Source: a virus
IMG/VR virus record: IMGVR_UViG_3300020395_000098
Coordinates: 1 to 24,286 of that record
Direction: 5' to 3' (one strand)
Length of the DNA: 24,286 nucleotides
The position numbers and the translations under genes are program-made. Below, in pieces: positions 4,754 to 9,606 of this stretch. Within the stretch, counting starts at the first letter, position 1, and every line of letters begins with the position of its first letter. Below the pieces are notes generated by a model. It ran no database searches. It saw nothing but the letters and a program-made list of their open reading frames with translations, and was not told the DNA's origin.

Positions 4754-5004
4754 TTCTTTATCAGAGTGAGTGTGTTGGATAAATGATCGTATGATACAAA
4801 CTCCACATCACGTGGTAGCATACGATTGAGAGCAGCAGCAAAGTCATTAGGAAACTTCCTGAATGCTCGCCAGTAGCGTAACACTCCATCCTCATCTAAA
4901 TCAGCACGAGGAGTGACACTAAATGAATATTCCCCAACAGTACGTCTGCTAGGAAATGGTTCTACTAATGTCTGAATGTAGTCAGCAAGTGGATTTGGTT
5001 TCAT
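4750..5004 (-). CDS. First gene of an early operon, 84 aa, function unknown
   Basis: The frame starts at ATG 5002-5004 (MKPNPLADYIQTLVEPFPSR), about 15 nt after the predicted start point of the promoter at 5025-5053; no ribosome site is seen in the short leader. The product is a mixed alpha/beta protein with YSFSVTPRADLDEDGVLRYW, a basic/aromatic helix (RAFRKFPNDFAAALNRML) and a final FVSYDHLSNTLTLIKK strand pair. The family is not recognised. As the promoter-proximal gene of a chain of overlapping genes extending to about 2466, it is likely to be made soon after infection. Confidence 0.75.
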   Translation of the reverse strand: MKPNPLADYIQTLVEPFPSRRTVGEYSFSVTPRADLDEDGVLRYWRAFRKFPNDFAAALNRMLPRDVEFVSYDHLSNTLTLIKK

Positions 5005-5024
5005 TTTGAATGATGAATGTATGT

Positions 5025-5053
5025 AGTATAGTATAAAATGAAGGAAAGGTCAA
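5025..5053 (-). promoter_or_regulatory. Sigma-70-like (early) promoter for the 4750-5004 operon
   Basis: On the minus strand TTGACC (5048-5053) and TATACT (5025-5030) are separated by exactly 17 bp, close to the bacterial consensus. A second TATACT lies at 5030-5035 with poor spacing. The -35 box lies just after the stop codon of 5057-5506. Use of host polymerase early in infection is inferred from what is known of T4-like phages. Confidence 0.72.
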
Positions 5054-5056
5054 CCC

Positions 5057-5506
5057 CTATCTAAGATAGAGGTAACCACCTGCCCAGTCTGCTCTCTTAA
5101 AGCACTCTGCTCTATTCTCATCATCTAATAGATTATAACGTACGTACTTAGTATGTGGTGACTTCCATGATGCAGGTTTATAAACTGCACCAGTCTTCTT
5201 ATCTACGAATGCATGTACGCTAGTATCTTTATACTCATTCCTATCTTGGAATGTATCATACTCTACTTGTATAACCTTGTGATACTTACGTCCTTCTTCA
5301 ATTCTAAATGTAATTACATCTTTCTCAGTACCATCTTTGAGAGCATTCAGTCTGTTACGTGTCCATTCTGAACCTTCACCTCTAGCTAGAAGTCTCTCGT
5401 TAGATTCTATCCTGTACTTGATATATTGCTTGCCCAACACTTCACATAGTTCCTCAGTGTACTGTCTAACAGTTTCTGTAGTAGGAATGAATTGAGTTTT
5501 GGTCAT
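5057..5506 (-). CDS. Conserved-type phage protein, 149 aa, function unknown
   Basis: The frame starts at ATG 5504-5506 (MTKTQFIPTTETVRQYTEEL). The N-terminal 60 residues are helical (LGKQYIKYRIESNERLLARG, then SEWTRNRLNALKDG). A beta-rich part follows (DVITFRIEEGRKYHKVIQVE). The C-terminus has VHAFVDKKTGAVYKPASWKS, YVRYNLLDD and DWAGGYLYLR, a set of blocks I recognise from an uncharacterised protein found in several groups of tailed phages. No catalytic residues are evident and its role is unknown to me. It follows the 434-nt gene-free block and ends four bases before the -35 box at 5048-5053. A short hairpin (CTATC/GATAG) covers its stop codon. Confidence 0.78.
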   Translation of the reverse strand: MTKTQFIPTTETVRQYTEELCEVLGKQYIKYRIESNERLLARGEGSEWTRNRLNALKDGTEKDVITFRIEEGRKYHKVIQVEYDTFQDRNEYKDTSVHAFVDKKTGAVYKPASWKSPHTKYVRYNLLDDENRAECFKRADWAGGYLYLR

Positions 5507-5940
5507 TTGAAATAATTAGATTTGAATTGAGTGTTAAGAGGGAGTGGGTCTGCACAATGGGTTTCACCCAAGAGACCAAATTTACCCTACGGGAATCGCT
5601 TACACCTGAACCCCCACCACTTGCACATTGGACTTACAGGACGTAATTTCTCTGCTGAACAGAGACAACCATAGATCCTTGCGTGTGCTCAACCATCAGT
5701 CATCTGTGTGCTGTGATAGGTTTCTACCAACGATCATGTGACTGCTTTAGGGTCTTACACTCATTGCTATCCCATCCCCATATGCAAGAATAAATTCTGC
5801 TTTTTCGGGTTTAAGTATGGACTCTCACCATACCCAATGGATGCCCATGTCAGTCTAGTCGGTAGGTTTGGGGCGTAGGAACCACATATCCCTCTCAACA
5901 TTTATATAATAGTATATTTGAAGGTCTGTGTCAGCATATA
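5507..5940. ncRNA. Gene-free, GC-richer, hairpin-rich block; candidate structured RNA or intron relic
   Basis: No frame over 50 codons is convincing. Visible stems include: GGTCT/AGACC (5547-5551 with 5573-5577) enclosing TGGGT/ACCCA (5558-5562 with 5566-5570); TCTCTG/CAGAGA (5649-5665); CAGTCA/TGACTG (minus strand, about 5695-5745); and GTATGG/CCATAC (5815-5833). On the minus strand, CGACTAGAC (within 5844-5863) followed about 30 nt later by GGTGAGAGTCC (within 5815-5834) resembles the R and S core elements of group I introns. I could not find convincing P and Q partners or splice sites. The block is visibly richer in GC than the genes beside it. Strand is undecided. Confidence 0.4.
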
Positions 5941-5961
5941 GTGTGCACTTTGATAACTGTC
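5941..5961. repeat. Palindromic repeat, copy 5 of 6
   Basis: GTGTGCACTTTGATAACTGTC, immediately after and touching the stop codon of the nuclease gene (TAG at 5961-5963). No T run follows. Confidence 0.6.
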
Positions 5962-6497
5962 TACCATAGTGACACATCCATCACCCATTCTTGCTTTAAT
6001 AGCTCTTTGACCTTAGTACAGATGAAATCATCATTCTTAATGCCCTTGCCACCTTGTTGATGGGCAAACAAACTATTAGCAGACTCTACATTATTAAGGA
6101 AATCTTCTTTAGTAAACCATACTAGTCTACACTCATCCTCATCTGGGTTGATGCCAAAGAATACCAGTCTCTCCCAATCCTTATCTTTACTGACATGATT
6201 GATGATGAACTGGTCTTTGTTAACTCCTCCCTTCTTATTGCGTGTAGCAAGTGAGAACTTAATCTCTGTTCTTATCTGATCAATTACTCTATCATGACCT
6301 GCAGTTGATGTTGGTGCTCTATCAATAGCATAACCCAACTCTTGCATATAATATGATACAAAACGCTCTCCAAACTCACCCTTTTGTTTGGGTGACATAT
6401 ACACATAACCCTTGAAAGGTGTATCCTCCCAAGGGTCTTGTACGTTTGATTCAATATAGGTGCGGAGTTTTCCGTCTTGGAATTGATCTTGGAACAT
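5961..6497 (-). CDS. Putative PD-(D/E)XK nuclease, 178 aa
   Basis: The frame starts at ATG 6495-6497, five bases after the stop of the 71-aa gene. The core fits a PD-(D/E)XK site: a helix with glutamates (KQKGEFGERFVSYYMQEL, residues about 37-54), then GHD (D69) in APTSTAGHDRVID, then E78 and K80 in RTEIKFSLAT, separated by eight residues from D69. A strand/helix part follows (KDKDWERLVFFGI, then CRLVWFTKEDF). This fold is used by restriction enzymes, resolvases and some homing endonucleases; I-Ssp6803I from a cyanobacterial group I intron is a known example. Its place next to a structured gene-free block makes a homing role attractive, but this is unproven. No DNA-binding accessory domain is seen. 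Confidence 0.62.
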   Translation of the reverse strand: MFQDQFQDGKLRTYIESNVQDPWEDTPFKGYVYMSPKQKGEFGERFVSYYMQELGYAIDRAPTSTAGHDRVIDQIRTEIKFSLATRNKKGGVNKDQFIINHVSKDKDWERLVFFGINPDEDECRLVWFTKEDFLNNVESANSLFAHQQGGKGIKNDDFICTKVKELLKQEWVMDVSLW

Positions 6498-6502
6498 AAT
6501 AA

Positions 6503-6718
6503 TTAAGGAATTAGGTTACCGTCTGCGTCATACCAGTCATCAGTCACATTTTCTATCTCTACACCATCATCATCAATGTCATCAAAGTATGAATCAGAAT
6601 GATTGTAAGTGTGTAATCTAGACTGTAATGCATAGAATAGTGATGGTTCAGATTTCTCGTAAACCATTAGTGCGTCTAGGATTGTAGTGAGTTGATTCTT
6701 TGAGAGTTCAACGTTCAT
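6503..6718 (-). CDS. Small acidic phage protein, 71 aa, function unknown
   Basis: The frame starts at ATG 6716-6718, with GGAG about eight bases upstream in a leader following a TATAAT element (6745-6750). The N-terminal part is helical (ELSKNQLTTILDALMVYEKS, then PSLFYALQSRLHTY). The C-terminal third is very acidic (DSYFDDIDDDGVEIENVTDD). The shape, a helix pair plus an acidic tail, is common among small phage proteins of unknown role. It is the first gene of a two-gene unit with the nuclease (5-nt gap), so it could regulate or accompany that enzyme, which is speculation. Confidence 0.72.
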   Translation of the reverse strand: MNVELSKNQLTTILDALMVYEKSEPSLFYALQSRLHTYNHSDSYFDDIDDDGVEIENVTDDWYDADGNLIP

Positions 6719-6744
6719 GCATAACTCCGTGTCTTTACCTTATT

Positions 6745-6750
6745 ATTATA
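6745..6750 (-). promoter_or_regulatory. Possible -10 element (TATAAT) before 6503-6718
   Basis: An exact TATAAT lies 27 nt before the start codon, after palindromic repeat copy 6 and the end of the previous operon. No good -35 box occurs at 16-18 bp (TTCCGC at 17 bp), so an activator-dependent or phage-modified promoter is more likely than a plain sigma-70 one. Confidence 0.4.
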
Positions 6751-6782
6751 GTGCATACAGAGTGGATGCGGAACAATAATAT

Positions 6783-6803
6783 ACAGTTTGTAAACTGGCA
6801 CAC
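6783..6803. repeat. Palindromic repeat, copy 6 of 6
   Basis: ACAGTTTGTAAACTGGCACAC, three bases after the stop codon of 6807-7121 on the minus strand. The core CAGTTTGTAAACTG is perfectly symmetrical apart from its centre. No T run follows. Confidence 0.6.
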
Positions 6804-6806
6804 CAT

Positions 6807-7121
6807 CTATTGCACTTCATCCCATTTTCTAGGATTATGAGGACACGTAGCAGTTGAGAATCTTGCCTTAATGGTCATCAGACAACCGCATAGCTTACAG
6901 TTATCAAGAATACCAAGAGAACTATCATCTTTAATAGTCCTCCTCCCTTCTCTGTCTGGTATCCATCCTTTCCAGTAATCTAACTGTACCTTATTAAGAT
7001 ACTCACAGCCATGACATATTGCTAACCGTTCGTTATATATTTTATCATCAACTATGAACTTCTTTCTCATTAGTCTCTCTACGATTCTTGATATATTTAA
7101 GTTGACACCATTGTGATTCAT
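6807..7121 (-). CDS. Zinc-ribbon-type phage protein, 104 aa
   Basis: The segment ERLAICHGCEYL supplies C-x2-C, and DNCKLCGCLMTIKARFS ... ATCPHNPRKW supplies a second group C-x2-C-x-C plus CPH, so a four-cysteine zinc site is likely. This CHGC ... CKLCGC ... CPxxKW order is widespread in small phage proteins of unknown function. The frame starts at ATG 7119-7121, which overlaps the preceding gene by 74 nt. A start at ATG 7068-7070 (MRKKFIVDD), with GAGAG upstream and a 23-nt overlap, is at least as likely. A nucleic-acid or scaffold role is possible. It ends the operon that starts at the promoter 8188-8216. Confidence 0.75.
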   Translation of the reverse strand: MNHNGVNLNISRIVERLMRKKFIVDDKIYNERLAICHGCEYLNKVQLDYWKGWIPDREGRRTIKDDSSLGILDNCKLCGCLMTIKARFSTATCPHNPRKWDEVQ

Positions 7122-7374
7122 GACACAATAATAGTGTATGAATCTTCTTATGTTTCATCTCCTTACCACTAGTGTATATACAAGTTTGTTTATCCTTAAC
7201 ACTAGTTTCAATTGTAATGTAAGGTGGATGCCATGGAAATCCTTTCTTCTTTGGTTCTGGGGTACCCTTAAAGTATACCCAACCTTCATCTATGAGAGTT
7301 CCACCCCAATACTCACGTTCCCATACAACGTAGTCACCAACTTGGGGGTTGTATTTTGAATTAGTCAACGACAT
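7048..7374 (-). CDS. Conserved-type phage protein, 108 aa, function unknown
   Basis: The start is ATG 7372-7374 (MSLTNSKYNPQVGDYVVW); a TTG codon directly before it also lies in frame. The order VGDYVVWEREY, EGWVYFKG, YITIETSVKDK, QTCIYT, KKIHTLLLCHESQWCQLKYI resembles a beta-rich small protein common in cyanomyoviruses, with the IHTLLLC block most typical. No enzymatic residues are obvious. It overlaps the previous gene by 14 nt and the next by up to 74 nt. Confidence 0.75.
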   Translation of the reverse strand: MSLTNSKYNPQVGDYVVWEREYWGGTLIDEGWVYFKGTPEPKKKGFPWHPPYITIETSVKDKQTCIYTSGKEMKHKKIHTLLLCHESQWCQLKYIKNRRETNEKEVHS

Positions 7375-7558
7375 CAAACTCTTTCCTATCCTTATTTGCT
7401 GGATTAGGTAATCTGAACATCTCTTTCAGATCATTGAGTTCTTTCAGTTCTTCTCTAAGCTTATCTATTTGTGCTTGTAGAATTTGGAAGTTGTGATCAT
7501 TATTATTCTGAAGCATTAATATGTTGTTGATTGCTTCCTTGAATTCGTTCTCTTTCAT
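7361..7558 (-). CDS. Small coiled-coil protein, 65 aa
   Basis: The frame from ATG 7556-7558 gives MKENEFKEAINNILMLQNNN, then a regular heptad region (FQILQAQIDKLREELKELND) and a polar tail. This is a clear short coiled coil, probably dimeric. The start overlaps the preceding gene by 56 nt, which is much for this operon; starting at the second ATG (7514-7516, MLQNNND) would cut the overlap to 14 nt and keep the coiled coil, so that shorter form is a good alternative. The role is unknown; such proteins are often assembly or regulatory partners. Confidence 0.68.
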   Translation of the reverse strand: MKENEFKEAINNILMLQNNNDHNFQILQAQIDKLREELKELNDLKEMFRLPNPANKDRKEFDVVD

Positions 7559-7712
7559 GACAGATGAGTTGGTATAGTTGACGGTGTAGTTCAGTTTCTA
7601 CTGAGTTTAAGTGTTCAAGTATAAAATCTTTATCTTGATTATCACGAGTCAGTTCAATGACATTATTTATTTGTGTCAGTGCTGACAACAAACGTTCCTT
7701 CTCTGTTCTCAT
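7503..7712 (-). CDS. Small helical protein, 69 aa, function unknown
   Basis: The frame starts at ATG 7710-7712, sharing one base with the previous stop codon (TAATG). It begins MRTEKERLLSALTQINNVIE and continues with DFILEHLNSVETELHRQLYQ, two long amphipathic helices, then a short polar tail. A helical hairpin or coiled coil is likely. The final 19 codons overlap the next gene in another frame, unless that gene starts at its second ATG. No family is recognised. Confidence 0.7.
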   Translation of the reverse strand: MRTEKERLLSALTQINNVIELTRDNQDKDFILEHLNSVETELHRQLYQLICHERERIQGSNQQHINASE

Positions 7713-7930
7713 TAATATCTAGATGGATACTCTGGTGGTTTATAATTATCTAATCCAAACTCTTGTTGATGTCTAGTCTGAAGATATTGAATCACTTCAT
7801 CTCTCCACTCCATCAATTCATGGAAACATTCTTGATTATGTGCACATGCACGAAGATGGTGATCAGGTTTATGTACTGATTCAGTAAAGATGGTTAATGC
7901 ATCTCTACGCTTTTCATGTTTATTTGTCAT
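7712..7930 (-). CDS. Small His-rich helical protein, 72 aa, function unknown
   Basis: The frame starts at ATG 7928-7930, overlapping the upstream stop by one base. It begins MTNKHEKRRDALTIFTESVH and contains HHLRACAHNQECFHELMEW, with histidines and two cysteines that could bind a metal (H-H-x4-C-x-H ... C-x2-H), although the spacing fits no family I know. The end is Pro/Tyr-rich (DNYKPPEYPSRY). It is coupled by 1-base overlaps to both neighbours. Confidence 0.7.
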   Translation of the reverse strand: MTNKHEKRRDALTIFTESVHKPDHHLRACAHNQECFHELMEWRDEVIQYLQTRHQQEFGLDNYKPPEYPSRY

Positions 7931-8166
7931 TAATCATCAACACTGTCAAAGTTACTTATATCACATACAGGAACTTCATGTTCATCATTGATAATATACC
8001 AATGCTGCATTGTACCATGTAATTCTGGATGTCCAACAAAATCTGATGGATATTCACGTTCACCAATGTATCTGATCTGATCTTCAGGAATATCATTATC
8101 CCTCATGATCGCTTGGATCTTATAATGCATCAGCTCGTATGGAGCTGGCACAGTCATCTGTGTCAT
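7930..8166 (-). CDS. First gene of the 6807-8166 operon, 78 aa, function unknown
   Basis: The frame starts at ATG 8164-8166 (MTQMTVPAPYELMHYKIQAI), about 12-15 nt after the predicted transcription start of the promoter at 8188-8216; a second ATG (M4) is possible. It is acidic, with YPSDFVGHPELHGTMQHWYI and NDEHEVPVCDISNFDSVDD in the C-terminal half. No ribosome site is evident, as with the other promoter-proximal gene at 4750-5004. No known motif is seen. Confidence 0.72.
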   Translation of the reverse strand: MTQMTVPAPYELMHYKIQAIMRDNDIPEDQIRYIGEREYPSDFVGHPELHGTMQHWYIINDEHEVPVCDISNFDSVDD

Positions 8167-8187
8167 TCAAATAATGCTAATGTAAAA

Positions 8188-8216
8188 ATTCTACCACACG
8201 TTAAGGTGTGTGTCAA
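8188..8216 (-). promoter_or_regulatory. Strong sigma-70-like promoter with a palindromic spacer
   Basis: On the minus strand a perfect TTGACA (8211-8216) and TAGAAT (8188-8193) are separated by exactly 17 bp. The spacer is almost wholly the palindrome CACACCTTAACGTGTG (8195-8210), a plausible operator. The -35 box overlaps the stop codon of the last structural gene (TGA, 8213-8215). It drives the small-gene operon 6807-8166. Confidence 0.78.
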
Positions 8217-8572
8217 CCTGGATTTGCTGGTACTTTGTTACCGTATGGTTGTGACCCACTTGGATTCATAACATAGCACTCAACAAAATAATCCATGTCT
8301 GATAGGTCAGTTGATAGTGGGAACCAATCACCTGCTGTTTCTATTGCTGTTGTCTGACTATCAAATTCATAGAATGTATATCTATTAGTAAATACCTCAC
8401 CAATCTCATCTTCTGGTATGAAATCCTCATAGTATGTTTTTACTGTTGCTTTCTTGGTGTCATCCAATGCCATCCAATCAGATGTATCAATAACCAATAT
8501 GTATTTGTTTTTATTCTTTGCAAAGTAATGGACTACTTCAAATAGTCTCTGTGCATTCATTGATACTAGCAT
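8213..8572 (-). CDS. Last gene of the structural module, 119 aa, function unknown
   Basis: The frame starts at ATG 8570-8572, one base into the stop of the 334-aa gene (TAATG), with GGAG eight bases upstream; a second ATG (M5) is possible. The sequence is an alpha/beta mix: RLFEVVHYFAKNKNKYILVI, DTSDWMALDDTKKATVKTYY, then FYEFDSQTTAIETAGDWFPL, ending PYGNKVPANPG. The tight coupling suggests a partner of the preceding tail-assembly gene, for example a fibre assembly or structural accessory protein. This is inference from position only. Confidence 0.72.
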   Translation of the reverse strand: MLVSMNAQRLFEVVHYFAKNKNKYILVIDTSDWMALDDTKKATVKTYYEDFIPEDEIGEVFTNRYTFYEFDSQTTAIETAGDWFPLSTDLSDMDYFVECYVMNPSGSQPYGNKVPANPG

Positions 8573-9576
8573 TATAATTCTCCATTTTCAAGACGTGCAA
8601 TTAAATTATCTAACCATTCTTCACCCTTAGCTTCTATCTGTGCATCTGTCATATTCACTGCTTCTAATGTCTCTGGTGACATCTGACTTTCACCTGAACT
8701 ATCATAGTTTGTATATCTCTGTATACCTGCCCGTTGAGCAGTTGCTTGAGTTCTATACTTTGCAACCTCTATTCTACCCATTGTACCAAACTCTGCTTGT
8801 GCTTGAGTTATAGTTGATAGAACTAGATACGAGGTCATCTTCTGTGAGAAGTATTTCAACGAGTTGCTTGATAGTTTCCAGAAATGATATGTACTATCTA
8901 GAAAATCCTCATCATTACCTTGTTGACCATATGCTAATAGTGCTTTTTCACTAAGACCAACTGTTTTCCTTGTATTATATTCTGTTGGTGTGATGGGGAA
9001 GATAACATCATTTGCATTCTGTGCATCTCCTCCTTGTGCATTCTTTTTAGGATTATTTCTAATCCATTCTCTATATGCTAACCATTGAGCTGCTAACTCT
9101 GTACTTAATCCATTATCAGGTAATTGTGTCCAATCACTATCTTTAAGAAGAAATACTCTAACAAGATTAACCTTTTCCCACGTTAATATATTAGTCTCTT
9201 GAATCTTTCTTTCAACTGCCTTCTGATACTCTGCCTCAGTTATATCCTTATAATCAAAGAACTTTTCTCTCAATGAAGTGAACAGTGCATCCACATCATA
9301 TTCAGCAACACCAGCTGGGTCAAATTCATAACTGGACCACTTACTCGTCTGAGTCTTATGATCTCGTTTATACTTACTACGTTGTATTAAATATGTACCA
9401 TCTGCATGATAGACAAACAACTCCAATTGATCCTTATCAGAATTCCATAGAGGTGTAATAATTGGTTCTATCTCAGAATTCCAATAATCATCATTAAATT
9501 GCTTTTTAACACCCTGATAAGAAACTATCCTATCAAAGACATTAAAAATCATTTGTGCAGTTGAAGACGTTGCCAT
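8572..9576 (-). CDS. Putative tail-fibre assembly/structural protein with tail-assembly-chaperone-like segment, 334 aa
   Basis: The frame starts at ATG 9574-9576. Residues about 139-178 (RVFLLKDSDWTQLPDNGLS, then AAQWLAYREWIRNNP) match the Phage_tail_APC pattern, in which an arginine-rich helix, S-D-W-T-x-L-P-D and a W-x2-Y-R helix recur in tail-fibre assembly chaperones. The N-terminal part has short beta strands (QLELFVYHADGTYLIQRSKY), and the C-terminal part is helical (FSQKMTSYLVLSTITQAQAE). Chaperones of this type usually sit right after the fibre they help fold, and here the gene directly follows the 2174-aa adhesin-like gene. A late-promoter octamer lies 23 nt upstream. Whether it is also in the virion is unclear. 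Confidence 0.65.
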   Translation of the reverse strand: MATSSTAQMIFNVFDRIVSYQGVKKQFNDDYWNSEIEPIITPLWNSDKDQLELFVYHADGTYLIQRSKYKRDHKTQTSKWSSYEFDPAGVAEYDVDALFTSLREKFFDYKDITEAEYQKAVERKIQETNILTWEKVNLVRVFLLKDSDWTQLPDNGLSTELAAQWLAYREWIRNNPKKNAQGGDAQNANDVIFPITPTEYNTRKTVGLSEKALLAYGQQGNDEDFLDSTYHFWKLSSNSLKYFSQKMTSYLVLSTITQAQAEFGTMGRIEVAKYRTQATAQRAGIQRYTNYDSSGESQMSPETLEAVNMTDAQIEAKGEEWLDNLIARLENGEL

Positions 9577-9598
9577 CAGTATCTTGATCTTTATGTAT

Positions 9599-9606
9599 TA
9601 TTTATC
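9599..9606 (-). promoter_or_regulatory. T4-type late promoter octamer GATAAATA
   Basis: GATAAATA on the minus strand, 23 nt upstream of the 334-aa gene and just past the stop of the giant gene. T4 late promoters use TATAAATA, and cyanomyoviruses tolerate other first bases. The same octamer occurs at 16174-16181 before the giant gene. Confidence 0.6.

Noticed and set aside
5591-5615. tRNA-like T-arm (GGGGGTTC ... CGATTCCC on the minus strand)
   Set aside because: The canonical T-loop would require removing about ten bases, and no anticodon arm, D-arm or acceptor stem can be built around it.
5531-5672. Short plus-strand reading with HNH-like residues (NPHHLHIGLTGRN)
   Set aside because: It is only about 47 codons, has no ATG start and no first half of an HNH domain. 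The likeness is probably chance in a structured region.
5756-5899. About 48-codon minus-strand frame (MLRGICGSYAPN...) in the structured block
   Set aside because: No ribosome site, no similarity to known proteins, and it covers the intron-like hairpins.
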